A DNA stretch of 64,000 nt from Georgenia ruanii (GCF_009193175.1 NZ_VUKE01000002.1:248001-312000), one strand, 5' to 3'. Counted from the first letter of the stretch, positions 7,870-20,232 are shown. The notes: a model not told the origin generated them from the sequence alone. Program-made: numbers and translations.

Positions 7870-9042
7870 TCATCCTCCGATGGCACTCATGGGGCGCTGG
7901 GGCTGCAGGAAACCGGGGTCGTCGATGCCGTGGCCGGCGAGCTTGCCCCACATGGCGGTGCGCCACACGGCGGCGAGCTCGGCGTCGTCGGCGCCGCCGC
8001 GCAGCAGGGCGCGCAGGTCCGTCTCCGTGCGGGAGAACAGGCAGGTGCGGACCTGGCCGTCGGCCGTCAGGCGCGTGCGGTCGCACGCCCCGCAGAACGG
8101 CTGGGTCACCGAGGCGATGATGCCGACGGTGCCGGCGGGCAGGCCGTCCGCGGCGAGGACGTCGTACACCTCGGCCGGGGCGGCGCCGCGGGCGGCGGCG
8201 TCGCGGGGGAGCAGGGTGAAGCGCGCGCGGAGCAGCTCGAGGATCTCCGCCGCGGTGACCATGTCCCCGCGGTGCCACATCTCCGGCGGCCCGAGGGGCA
8301 TCTGCTCGATGAAGCGCAGCTCGTAGCCGCGCCCGAGGGCGAAGGCGAGCAGGTCGGGCGCGTGGTGGTCGTTGAGGCCGCGCATGAGGACGGCGTTGAT
8401 CTTCACCGGCGTCAGGCCCGCCTCGTCGGCGGCGGCGATGCCGGCGAGGACGTCGGGCAGCCGGTCGCGGCGGGCCAGGGTCGCGTAGGTCTGCCGGTCC
8501 AGGGAGTCCAGCGAGACGTTGACCCGGTTCAGGCCCGCCGCGGCCAGCGCGTGGGCCCGGTGGGCCAGGCCCAGCCCGTTGGTGGTCAGCGAGGTCTCCG
8601 GCACCAGGCCCTGGTCGGTGCGCAGCGCGCTGGTGGCGGCGACGATGCGCTCGAGGCCCTTGCGCAGCAGCGGCTCGCCGCCGGTGAAGCGCACCTCCCG
8701 GATGCCCAGGTGCTCGACGGCGACGGTGATGAGCCGGATGACCTCGTCGTCGGTGAGGACCTGCGGGGTGGGCAGCCAGTCGAAGCCCTCCGGCGGCATG
8801 CAGTACTCACAGCGCAGGTTGCACCGGTCGGTGAGGGACACGCGCAGATCGTGGGCGACGCGGCCGAAGCGGTCGACCAGCTGGGGGGTGTCCGGGCGGG
8901 CGGCGGCCCGCGGGTCGCCGCCGCGCTTGGCGGACGGCGTGGTGCCCGGCGCCGGGGCGGCGTCCGACGGCGCCGGGGCGGCGCCGGCGGGCGCGGGGGC
9001 GGCGGCGCCGCGGAGGCGGGGCAGCCCGAGCTCGACTGGCAT
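7870..9042 (-). CDS. moaA: GTP 3',8-cyclase MoaA (radical SAM)
   Basis: 390 aa. It converts GTP to 3',8-cyclo-GTP, the first step of molybdenum cofactor synthesis. The radical-SAM cluster is C74-x3-C78-x2-C81 (CNLRCEYC). The C-terminal cluster is CGACDRTRL plus a later Cys (RTCLF). The chain ends in Gly-Gly, which is required in MoaA. Residues 8-55 are an Ala/Pro-rich extension not needed for the fold. ATG 9042 has only a weak GGTGG ribosome site. moaC, the next enzyme, is not in the window. Confidence 0.94.
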   Translation of the reverse strand: MPVELGLPRLRGAAAPAPAGAAPAPSDAAPAPGTTPSAKRGGDPRAAARPDTPQLVDRFGRVAHDLRVSLTDRCNLRCEYCMPPEGFDWLPTPQVLTDDEVIRLITVAVEHLGIREVRFTGGEPLLRKGLERIVAATSALRTDQGLVPETSLTTNGLGLAHRAHALAAAGLNRVNVSLDSLDRQTYATLARRDRLPDVLAGIAAADEAGLTPVKINAVLMRGLNDHHAPDLLAFALGRGYELRFIEQMPLGPPEMWHRGDMVTAAEILELLRARFTLLPRDAAARGAAPAEVYDVLAADGLPAGTVGIIASVTQPFCGACDRTRLTADGQVRTCLFSRTETDLRALLRGGADDAELAAVWRTAMWGKLAGHGIDDPGFLQPQRPMSAIGG

Positions 9043-9094
9043 TCCACCACTGTAGCCACCGTCACCTAGGACTTTCAGACGGGGAGCCGACGGC

Positions 9095-9210
9095 GGCGGG
9101 CCGCAGCCCGGGGTGCGCTTGTCTCCGGCGGGCCGCAGCCCGGGGTGCGCTTGTCTCCGGCGGGCCGCAGCCCGGGGTGCGCTTGTCTCCGGCGGGCCGG
9201 AGCCCGGGGT
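9095..9210. repeat. Tandem array of 32-bp hairpin units
   Basis: Units start at 9095, 9127, 9159 and 9191. The first three are identical; the fourth is a 20-nt degenerate copy ending at the stop codon of the neighbouring gene. Each contains CGGGCCGCAGCCCG, a 5-bp stem (CGGGC/GCCCG) with a CGCA loop, followed by GCGCTTGTCTCC. It fills the gap between the GDSL-like gene and moaA, both read leftward, so it would be transcribed if they are co-expressed. Confidence 0.85.
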
Positions 9211-9806
9211 CAGCTGTCTTCGGGCAGGCCGAGCCAGCCGTGCCAGCCGTTGTGGAGCACGAGCCAGGCGAGCAGGCCGTACCCCGCCTGGCCGGGGTGG
9301 ACGCCGTCGGAGGCGGCGACGTCCGCGTTCCACTGCTCGTGGGTGCGCAGCGGCTGGAAGGTCTCGACGTAGGGCACGTGCCGGCGCTGGCAGACGTCCG
9401 CGAAGGCGTCCGACAGCGCGGCGAGCGCCTCGCCGTCCAGATCCGTGCGCGGGGGCGGGCCGACGACGAAGCACCCGACCCGGGAGGCGGAGGCGGCGTC
9501 GAGGATGTTGGCGAGGTTGAGGCGGGAGCGGGCGAGGGAGAGGCCGTCCTCGAGGTCGGTGGCGCCCATTCCGAGCACGAGGCGGTTGTCCGCCATCGGG
9601 GTGAAGCGGCGCATGCACTCGGTCTCCCACCGGGCGGCGAGCTCGGTGGTGTTCTCGCCCGGGACGGGGAGCTGGGCGACGAAGGCCGGCTCCTCCGTGG
9701 GCGTGCGGGCCATGACCCGGCCCATCCAGCCGAGCGCCCGGGCGTCACCCATCCCGGCGCTGAGCTCGTCCCCGATCACGCAGATCCGTAGCTGGGCGTC
9801 GCCCAA
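9210..9806 (-). CDS. SGNH/GDSL-like protein with replaced catalytic serine
   Basis: 198 aa. The fold signature is clear: block I RICVIGDELSAGMGD, block III VLGMGATDLEDG, block V SDGVHPGQAGY. In active GDSL hydrolases block I is GDS with Ser as nucleophile and block III is GxND with Asn in the oxyanion hole. Here Ser is Glu14 and Asn is Thr; the Asp and His of block V remain. It may not be a classical esterase. Start TTG 9806 is chosen for the strong AAGGAGG 4 nt ahead and because the conserved core begins directly after it. Confidence 0.72.
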   Translation of the reverse strand: MGDAQLRICVIGDELSAGMGDARALGWMGRVMARTPTEEPAFVAQLPVPGENTTELAARWETECMRRFTPMADNRLVLGMGATDLEDGLSLARSRLNLANILDAASASRVGCFVVGPPPRTDLDGEALAALSDAFADVCQRRHVPYVETFQPLRTHEQWNADVAASDGVHPGQAGYGLLAWLVLHNGWHGWLGLPEDS

Positions 9807-10090
9807 GATCCCTCCTTCGCCGTCGTCCTCCCATCCTGCCCGGTGGCGGCGCGGGAGGCGGGGCGCCGCGCGGCGGTGTGGGTGAGATCGCCCGCGAGAG
9901 CGGCCGCCTCGGCACGGCGGGCGAGAACTGAACGGGTGCTGTCGGGCGACCGGCGCACCATGAGCGGTCCCTGTCGCCGCGGGCGCGAGGGGCGACCAGG
10001 GACTCAGTGCTGAGCCGCCGGCAGGTGATCGTTGGAAGCGAACCGCCAGGGGGCGGTGGGTCGAACGCTGGGGACCTGCGGCATGTACGG
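9807..10090. other. Gene-free stretch between the GDSL-like gene and hipB
   Basis: No coding region with homology, Shine-Dalgarno site or conserved motif was found on either strand. The open frames here have random-looking composition. The right part leads into the hipB control region. The promoter of the leftward gene must lie near 9810-9870 but was not recognised. Confidence 0.4.
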
Positions 10091-10092
10091 AT

Positions 10093-10158
10093 ATCACGAC
10101 ACATCCGCCAACGTCACGTTATCGTGACATGACTCCAGTGTCACGATATGCTGACACG
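10093..10158 (+). promoter_or_regulatory. hipB promoter and autorepressor operator
   Basis: ATCGTGAC (10121-10128) and GTCACGAT (10140-10147) form a perfect 8-bp inverted repeat around 11 nt. GTCACG-TTAT-CGTGAC at 10113-10128 is an overlapping palindrome, and ATCACGAC lies at 10093-10100. GTGACA (10124-10129) and TATGCT (10147-10152), 17 nt apart, make a good -35/-10 pair. The predicted start point falls at the GTG of hipB, suggesting a leaderless transcript. The operator covers the -35 and spacer, the layout expected for HipB autorepression. Confidence 0.65.
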
Positions 10159-10383
10159 GTGAAGCATGGTCCCGTACACACCCCTGCCGACCTGGGCCGC
10201 ATCATCCGCGATGCGCGGCTGGAGGCGGAGATGACGCAAGAGGAGTTCGCCGACGAGCTGGGCGTCTCCCGCCAGTACATCTCCCAGCTCGAGAGCGGCA
10301 AGAGCTCGCTGCACGTCACTCGCCTGTTCAGCTGTCTCCGGCTGCTCGGTGTCCGCCTCGAAGCGCGCTGGGGCGAGGCGTGA
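10159..10383 (+). CDS. hipB: HipB-type antitoxin, XRE-family HTH
   Basis: 74 aa. The helix-turn-helix is MTQEEFADELGVSRQYISQL, preceded by LGRIIRDARLEAE. HipB dimers bind operator palindromes and HipA, repressing the operon and neutralising the kinase. GTG 10159 is preferred because it coincides with the predicted transcription start; an in-frame ATG at 10129 lies inside the operator upstream of the -10 box and would not be transcribed from this promoter. The 3' end overlaps the hipA start (GTGA). Confidence 0.82.
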   Translation: MKHGPVHTPADLGRIIRDARLEAEMTQEEFADELGVSRQYISQLESGKSSLHVTRLFSCLRLLGVRLEARWGEA

Positions 10384-11476
10384 GTCGCGGCCACCTGGAG
10401 GTGCACCTGTACGGCACCCACATCGGCGACATGACCCTTTCGGCCTGCTGTACCACTACGGCCGCGACACGATCGGGGCCCTCGACATCCGCCGGCCGGG
10501 CGAGCCGGAGGAAGCCGGCCAGTTGCGCCCCGCCTCGGAGGGCGACATCCGGGCGCTGCTGACGAGCTCGCCGGACGTGAAGGCCGACATCTACGGGCGT
10601 GTATCCCGGACGTCGCTTCCGGGTCTGCAACCGAAGGTGGGTCTCACGCTCACGCCGGCGGGCTGGGCCCTTCCGGGTGGCGGAGCGTTGTCGACCCACA
10701 TCGTCAAGCTCGGCGCCGGGCCCGACACCGTGGCGGCTGACGTCATCGACACTGAGGTCGCCGTGCTCGACCTGGCCCGCCGAGCCGGATTCGAGGCCCC
10801 GCGTGCGTGGATCGAGTCGTTCGCGGGGGCCCGGGCCATCGTCGTCGAGCGGTTCGACCGCAAGGTGGCAGAGGAGGGGGTCGGCCGCATCCATCAAGAG
10901 GATGGGGCACAGGCGCTCGGGCTCAACACCGAGGACCTGGACCGGAAGTTCCAGCGCGGCGGGCGCGACCTGCCCTCGTGGCGGGCGCTGGCAGCGGTGC
11001 TCACCGACTCATTCTCCGAACCGGACGGGCTGCTGCGGCTGGTGACGTTCAAGCATGCGGTCGGCGACGTCGACTTCCATGCCAAGAACGTCTCGTTCCT
11101 GCGCCGCCCGGACGGCTCGATCAAGGTGGCGCCCGTGTACGACAGCGCCATGCACATGCACGAGCCCAGCGGCCACGACGGGCGCAGCGCGATCGAGATC
11201 AACGGCAAGTCCGACATGGATGCCATCGCCGCCGCCGACCTGGTCGCCGAGGCGGTCTCATGGCCGATCCCGGAGCGCCGAGCGCAGCGCATCGTCGCGC
11301 AGACCCTCGAGCGCCTCGTGGTGGCGCTGGACGAGATCTCCCCGTCCGACCATCCCGGTGTCGGCGACCGAGCCTGGAGGGTCGTGCGTGATCGCGCCGA
11401 CCGGCTCTCGGCGGAGTCGCTCAAGACGGCGAAGACGATGACGAAGAGGAATGTGTCCAGACCGATCCGCGGCTGA
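10380..11476 (+). pseudogene. hipA: HipA serine/threonine kinase toxin, N-subdomain deleted and frameshifted
   Basis: The expected start GTG 10380 gives HLEVHLYGTHIGDMT, a normal HipA opening, but this frame soon degenerates and stops at 10562. The rest resumes in another frame at about 10433 with FGLLYHYGRDTIGAL, which in intact HipA lies about 70 residues later. So a deletion joined the two parts out of frame. The kinase core downstream looks intact: TSLPGLQPK (phosphorylated gate loop), THIVKLG, VERFDRK, GDVDFHAKN catalytic loop, APVYD metal site. No in-frame start with a ribosome site serves the core. Alternatively it resembles HipT kinases, which naturally lack this subdomain, but no hipS is present. 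Confidence 0.7.
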
Positions 11477-11568
11477 AGCCGGGCGACGGACCATGGTTCC
11501 GAGCCGGCATCCCCACGTCGCCTCGGCAGGAGGCCTTGGTGCGCGCGTGCTCGGGCGCGGACAGACGA

Positions 11569-11603
11569 AGGGCCGGGCCGGACATGTCGTCCGGCCCGGC
11601 CCT
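11569..11603. terminator. Bidirectional terminator between hipA and kgd
   Basis: Perfect 15-bp stem AGGGCCGGGCCGGAC / GTCCGGCCCGGCCCT with a 5-nt ATGTC loop, between convergent genes. No clear T run on either side. Confidence 0.75.
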
Positions 11604-11663
11604 CCGCTGGTCACGGAGATGCTGTCTCAGCGAGGAGATGACATCTCACGACGCTTCTGGCGG

Positions 11664-15488
<3,825 letters not shown>

Positions 15489-15712
15489 TCGGAGATCGCC
15501 CTCTTCCAGGGGGTGTGACGAAGATCCCTACAACCCTAGGCGATCTGCGCTCCGGACCTCGCATCGACGGCCCGCTTCCAGGGGTTTTCGGGCGCTCTCG
15601 GGGGGCAGTGCGGGGGCGGGACCAAGCGGGGGTCAAGCCGTCGTCACAAGTGACTAGGACCTTGGTCCGGGGTCGGTGTGGGCGGTCGGTCGGCCCCGCC
15701 GGGCTCGGCGCG
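15489..15712 (-). promoter_or_regulatory. kgd upstream region
   Basis: Gene-free gap between the kinase stop and the kgd start, both leftward. It should hold the kgd promoter. GGACCTTGGTCC at 15657-15668 is a small palindrome. A TTGACC hexamer (minus strand, 15631-15636) has no good -10 partner at normal spacing. Confidence 0.25.
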
Positions 15713-16783
15713 TCAGCCCTGCCGGTCCGCCCGCGGGCCCCGCGCGGGCAGCCGCACCCGGATCGTCGCGCCCTCGCCCGGCGCGGAGTCGACGACGGCG
15801 ATGGTGCCCCCGTGCAGGGAGACCGCCCACCGGGCGATGGCGAGCCCCAGCCCGGTGCCGCCGGTGGCCGGCCCGGTGCCCGTGGTGCTGCCGCGCTGGA
15901 AGCGGCCGAAGATGCGTTCGCGCTCGGCGGCGGGGACGCCGTCGCCCTGGTCCACGACGTCGATGACCACGTCCTGGCGCCGGGCGCCGAGCCCGGCGCG
16001 CACCGTGACCTCGGAGCCGGGCGGGGTGTGCCGGGCGGCGTTGTGCAGGAGGTTGGCCAGCACCTGCGACAGCCGCGCGGCGTCGGCGCGCACCCGCAGG
16101 TCCGGCGGGGTGACCTGGACGCGCCAGCGCACGTCCCGGCCCGCGGCCCGGGCCGCGCCGGCGACCTGCTCGACCACGTCGTCGACGAGCTCGCGCACCG
16201 CGAGGTCGGCGAGGTCCAGGCCGACCGCGCCCGCCTCCAGCCGGGACAGGTCCAGCAGGTAGGTGACCAGCTCGCCCAGCCGCTCGGTCTGGGCCAGGGC
16301 GGCGCCCAGCGTGGCGGCGTCGGCGGGCACGACGCCGTCGACCATGTTCTCCAGCTGCGCACGCAGGGCCGCCACCGGGGTGCGCAGCTCGTGCGAGACG
16401 TTGGCGACCATCTCGCGGCGCAGCCGGTCCTCGGAGGCCAGGTCGTCCGCCATGGAGTTGAACGCCTCGGCGAGCTGACCGACCTCGTCACGGCTGGTGG
16501 CCCGCACGCGCCGGGAGTAGTCCCCGCGCGCCATCGCCCGCGCGGCCGCCGTCATCTCGCGCAGCGGGGAGGTCATGCCCCGGGCCAGGACCTGGGTGAG
16601 CACGAGCGCGCCGACGATGGCCAGCGGGAACGTCCGCGAGGGCCCCAGGTGGTGGTACAGCCCGATCCACGTGAGGAACGCCGCCGCGCTCACCGTGGCG
16701 GCGACGAGCACGCCGAGCTTGGTCTTGATGGACCGCAGCCGGTCCAGCGGGCGCGGCACCAGCCGGCCCACGCCCTCACGCAT
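15713..16783 (-). CDS. Sensor histidine kinase
   Basis: 356 aa. Two membrane helices (about 22-43 and 52-67) leave almost no extracellular loop, so the stimulus may be membrane-derived. HAMP follows at about 68-120 (SPLREMTAAARAMARGDY). The dimerisation box has His131 in NVSHELRTP. The ATPase domain has N-box NLLHNAARH, DQGDGV and GTGLGLAIARWAVSLHGG. Its start overlaps the stop of the regulator gene by 8 nt, so the pair is co-translated. Output target unknown. Confidence 0.92.
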   Translation of the reverse strand: MREGVGRLVPRPLDRLRSIKTKLGVLVAATVSAAAFLTWIGLYHHLGPSRTFPLAIVGALVLTQVLARGMTSPLREMTAAARAMARGDYSRRVRATSRDEVGQLAEAFNSMADDLASEDRLRREMVANVSHELRTPVAALRAQLENMVDGVVPADAATLGAALAQTERLGELVTYLLDLSRLEAGAVGLDLADLAVRELVDDVVEQVAGAARAAGRDVRWRVQVTPPDLRVRADAARLSQVLANLLHNAARHTPPGSEVTVRAGLGARRQDVVIDVVDQGDGVPAAERERIFGRFQRGSTTGTGPATGGTGLGLAIARWAVSLHGGTIAVVDSAPGEGATIRVRLPARGPRADRQG

Positions 16784-17513
16784 CGCGGACGGGGGCCGGC
16801 CGGGTCGGCTCCAGGGCGTAGCCGACGCCGTGGACGGTGCGCACGAGGTCGGCGCCGAGCTTGCGGCGCAGCGCCTTGACGTGGGAGTCCACCGTGCGGG
16901 TGCCCGAGGCGTCGACCCAGTCCCACACCTCCTCGAGGAGCTGCTCGCGGCTGAGCACGCTGCGCGGGCGCCGGGCCAGGCACACCAGCAGCTCGAACTC
17001 CGTCGGCGTGAGGTGCGCCTCGCGGCCCCCGCGGGCGACGCGGTGCTGGTCGGTGTCGATGACGAGGTCGCCCAGGACGAGCGGGGTGCGGGGGTCCGGC
17101 CCGGCCTCGGCGCGCGTGCGCTCCCGCTCCACCCGGCGCAGCAGCGCCTTGAGGCGGGCGACGAGCTCGCGCATGGAGAAGGGCTTGGTCATGTAGTCGT
17201 CGGCGCCCACGCCCAGGCCCGCGAGCATGTCGGCCTCGTCGTCGCGGGCGGTGAGCATGAGCACCGGCACCGCCCGCTCGGCCTGGATGCGCCGGCACAC
17301 CTCCAGCCCGTCCAGCCCCGGGAGCATGACGTCGAGGACGACGACGTCGGGCGCCGCCGACCGCGCGGCGGCGAGGGCGGCCGGGCCGTCCACCGCCAGG
17401 TGGACCCGCCAGCCCTCGGCCTCGAGACGGTGGGCGATCTGGGTGGCGATGTCCGGCTCGTCCTCGACGACGAGGACCGCCGGCGTGACCGGTCCCTGCG
17501 GCGCTGTGCTCAT
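16776..17513 (-). CDS. OmpR-family response regulator
   Basis: 245 aa. Receiver domain at about 11-125 with acidic pocket EDE (17-19), phosphoacceptor Asp61 in VVLDVMLPG, and Lys in TKPFS. The winged-helix effector domain ends with RTVDSHVKALRRKLG and TVHGVGYAL. Co-operonic with the kinase downstream. Divergent from the CNNM genes, with about 200 nt between. ATG 17513 gives a start immediately before the receiver; open sequence continues upstream but has no domain. Confidence 0.93.
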   Translation of the reverse strand: MSTAPQGPVTPAVLVVEDEPDIATQIAHRLEAEGWRVHLAVDGPAALAAARSAAPDVVVLDVMLPGLDGLEVCRRIQAERAVPVLMLTARDDEADMLAGLGVGADDYMTKPFSMRELVARLKALLRRVERERTRAEAGPDPRTPLVLGDLVIDTDQHRVARGGREAHLTPTEFELLVCLARRPRSVLSREQLLEEVWDWVDASGTRTVDSHVKALRRKLGADLVRTVHGVGYALEPTRPAPVRDA

Positions 17514-17720
17514 GGGCCGAAGCGTGGCACACCGGCCCGCGCGGGACCTGGACGACGGGACCTCCCGTGCCGGGGCTGCCCGCCCTCGTAGAATCTCCCT
17601 CACCATGCGACGCTCCCGCCGCGGTCGACATTGCGACCCTCCTGATCCCGCCCGACCCGCCGCCCCGACCGCCGGCCGCCCCGCGCGCCGCGCTGCCGCC
17701 CTCCCGCCCGGGGGTGCGGC

Positions 17721-19028
17721 GTGCTGACCGAGTGGTTGCTCGTCCTGCTCGGCGTCGTCCTCACCGCCGGCACCGCCGTGTTCGTCGCCGCGGAGTTCGC
17801 CCTCGTCGCGCTCGACCCGGGCACCGTCGAGGGCCGGGCCGCGGCCGGGGACCGGCGCGCCGCCCGGGTGAGCCGGGCCCTCAAGCGGCTGTCCCTGGAG
17901 CTCTCCGGCGCCCAGGTGGGCATCACGCTCACCACCATCCTGCTCGGCTACACCACCCAGTCGGCGCTGGCCGCCCTGCTCGTCGGCCCGCTGGGCGACG
18001 CCGGGCTCGCCCAGGCCGCGGCGACCGCCACCGCCGTCGTGCTCTCGCTGGTCGCGGTCAACACCTTCTCGATGGTCTTCGGCGAGCTGGTGCCCAAGAA
18101 CCTCGCGCTGGCCGACCCCCTCGCCACCGCCGGCCTCGTCGCGCCCGTGCAGGCCGGGTTCACCCGCGCGCTGCGCCCGCTCATCACCGCGCTCAACGAC
18201 TCCGCCAACGCGATCCTGCGCCGCTTCGGCGTCGAGGCGGCCGAGGAGCTCTCCGGCGGCCGCTCCGCCTCCGAGCTCGCCGCGCTCGTGCGCCGCTCCG
18301 CCGAGCAGGGCACCCTCGACGTCTCCACCGCCACCCTGCTCACCCGCTCCATCGGGCTGGGCGCGCTGACGGCGGTGGACGTCATGACCGACCGCACGCG
18401 GCTGCACACCCTCACCCGCGCCCAGAGCGCGGCGGACGTCGTCGCCCTCGCCCGCGCCACGGGCCACTCCCGCTTCCCGGTCATCGGCGACGACAGCGAC
18501 GACATCGTCGGGCTCGTCCACCTGCGCCGGGCCATCGCCGTGCCGTACGAGCGGCGCGGCGAGGTGCCGGTGGCGTCGTCGTCCCTCACGGTCCCCGCCC
18601 CGCGGGTGCCCGAGACCCTCGCCCTGGCCCCCCTGCTGGTCCAGCTGCGCGACTCCGGGCTGCAGATGGCCGTCGTGGTCGACGAGTACGGCGGCACCTC
18701 CGGCGTGGTCACCCTCGAGGACGTCGTCGAGGAGATCGTCGGCGACGTCGCCGACGAGCACGACCGCCGCCGCTCCGGGGTGCACGCCGGGCCGGGCGGG
18801 ACCTGGGTGGTCCCCGGCGTGCTGCGCCCCGACGAGCTCGGCCACAAGACCGGGCTGTGGGTGCCCGACGACGGCCCGTACGAGACCCTCGGCGGGCTCG
18901 TGATGGACCGGCTCGGGCGCGTGCCGCGCGCCGGGGACGAGGTCCGGGTGGCCGGCGCCGTCCTGCACGTCGAGCAGATGGACGGCCGTCGGGTCGACCG
19001 CCTGCGGGTGTGGCCGGAGGCGGCATGA
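17721..19028 (+). CDS. CNNM/HlyC-CorC family transporter-like protein 1
   Basis: 435 aa. N-terminal DUF21 membrane domain (about 1-185; helices near 5-30, 60-80, 95-120, with VPKNLAL), then a pair of CBS domains (about 200-335; VMTDRTRL, VVDEYGGTSGVVTLEDVVEEIVG), then the CorC_HlyC transporter-associated domain (about 350-430). Family members include Mg2+ exporters such as CorC/MpfA; the hemolysin label is historical. GTG 17721. It overlaps the next paralogue by 4 nt (ATGA). Confidence 0.88.
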   Translation: MLTEWLLVLLGVVLTAGTAVFVAAEFALVALDPGTVEGRAAAGDRRAARVSRALKRLSLELSGAQVGITLTTILLGYTTQSALAALLVGPLGDAGLAQAAATATAVVLSLVAVNTFSMVFGELVPKNLALADPLATAGLVAPVQAGFTRALRPLITALNDSANAILRRFGVEAAEELSGGRSASELAALVRRSAEQGTLDVSTATLLTRSIGLGALTAVDVMTDRTRLHTLTRAQSAADVVALARATGHSRFPVIGDDSDDIVGLVHLRRAIAVPYERRGEVPVASSSLTVPAPRVPETLALAPLLVQLRDSGLQMAVVVDEYGGTSGVVTLEDVVEEIVGDVADEHDRRRSGVHAGPGGTWVVPGVLRPDELGHKTGLWVPDDGPYETLGGLVMDRLGRVPRAGDEVRVAGAVLHVEQMDGRRVDRLRVWPEAA

Positions 19029-20068
19029 GCACCTCCACCGCCCTGCTCGTGGGCCTGCTGCTGCTTGCCGGCAACGCCTTCTTCGTCGGCGCCGAGTTCG
19101 CCGTCATGTCCGCCCGCCGCAGCCGGGTCGAGCCGCTGGCCGAGCGCTCGCGGGCGGCGCGCACCGTGCTGTACGCGATGGAGAACGTCACCCTCATGCT
19201 CGCCTGCGCGCAGCTCGGGGTGACCTTGTGCTCCACCGGGCTGGGCGCCGTCGCCGAGCCGGCCATCGCCGGCCTGGTCGAGGCGCCGCTGGTGGCGGTC
19301 GGCCTGCCCGCCGGCGCCTCGCACGTCGTCGGCTTCACCCTCGCCCTGGCCCTCGTCGTGTACCTGCACGTGGTGATCGGCGAGATGGTGCCCAAGAACC
19401 TGTCGGTGACCTCCCCGGAGCGCGCGGCGCTGCTGCTCGCCCCGCCGCTCGTCGCGCTGTCGAAGGTGCTCCACCCGGTGATCGCCGGCCTCAACTGGTT
19501 CGCCAACGTCTTCCTGCGCCTCGTCGGCGTCGAGCCGAAGGACGAGGTCGCCTCGGCCTTCACCGCCGAGGAGGTGGGCGCGATCGTCGAGCGCTCGCGG
19601 GCCGAGGGGGTGCTCCAGGACGACCTCGGGCTGCTCACCGGGGCGCTGGAGTTCTCCGCGGAGACCGCCTCCCGGGTCATGGTCCCGCTGGCCTCGCTGG
19701 TGACCCTGCCGCTGGGCTGCACCCCCGAGGAGGTCGAGCGGGAGGTGGCCCGCACCGGCTACTCCCGCTTCCCGCTGGTCGGCGAGGCGGGCGAGCTGGC
19801 CGGGTACCTGCACGTCAAGGACGTCCTCTACGCCGACGACGATGCGCGCGCCCGCCCGGTGCCCTCCTGGCGGGTGCGGGCGCTGGCGTCGGTGGCGCCG
19901 GCGGACGAGGTCGAGGACGCGCTCGGGGCGATGCAGCGCTCCGGGGCGCACCTGGCGTCCGTGGTCGACGACGGCGCCGTCGTGGGCGTCGTGTTCCTCG
20001 AGGACATCCTCGAAGAGCTCGTCGGCGAGGTGCGCGACTCGATGCAGCGGGAGCAGTCCCGCGGCTGA
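19025..20068 (+). CDS. CNNM/HlyC-CorC family transporter-like protein 2
   Basis: 347 aa. Same DUF21 fold (about 1-190; GNAFFVGAEFAVMSARRSR, GEMVPKNLSV) and CBS pair (about 205-335; RVMVPLASL, VVFLEDILEELVGEV). It ends right after the CBS pair and lacks the CorC_HlyC domain of its neighbour. Tandem long-plus-short CNNM pairs are common in actinobacteria and probably act together as a heteromer; this is inference. Confidence 0.88.
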   Translation: MSTSTALLVGLLLLAGNAFFVGAEFAVMSARRSRVEPLAERSRAARTVLYAMENVTLMLACAQLGVTLCSTGLGAVAEPAIAGLVEAPLVAVGLPAGASHVVGFTLALALVVYLHVVIGEMVPKNLSVTSPERAALLLAPPLVALSKVLHPVIAGLNWFANVFLRLVGVEPKDEVASAFTAEEVGAIVERSRAEGVLQDDLGLLTGALEFSAETASRVMVPLASLVTLPLGCTPEEVEREVARTGYSRFPLVGEAGELAGYLHVKDVLYADDDARARPVPSWRVRALASVAPADEVEDALGAMQRSGAHLASVVDDGAVVGVVFLEDILEELVGEVRDSMQREQSRG

Positions 20069-20232
20069 CCGCGGGTCGTCGTTTCGCGGCGGCCGACCGT
20101 GGATGTGACGTGCACCACACATTCGGGACCGATGTCGTCCTTTGCGGTTGTCCGGGTAAAGCTCCAGGTGGCGGGCTTGTCAGCGCCCTGGCTCGGTTGT
20201 GCACAGGTTTTGGACTCACATGTTTGTCGTCC

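Noticed and set aside
9095-9210. CRISPR array
   Set aside because: Units are head-to-tail without spacers and no cas genes are near.
10129-10158. ATG 10129 as hipB start
   Set aside because: It lies between the -35 and -10 elements inside the operator, so it would be outside the predicted transcript.
10431-10440. Programmed frameshift in hipA
   Set aside because: No canonical slippery heptamer in frame, and about 70 residues are missing as well, so slippage alone cannot restore HipA.
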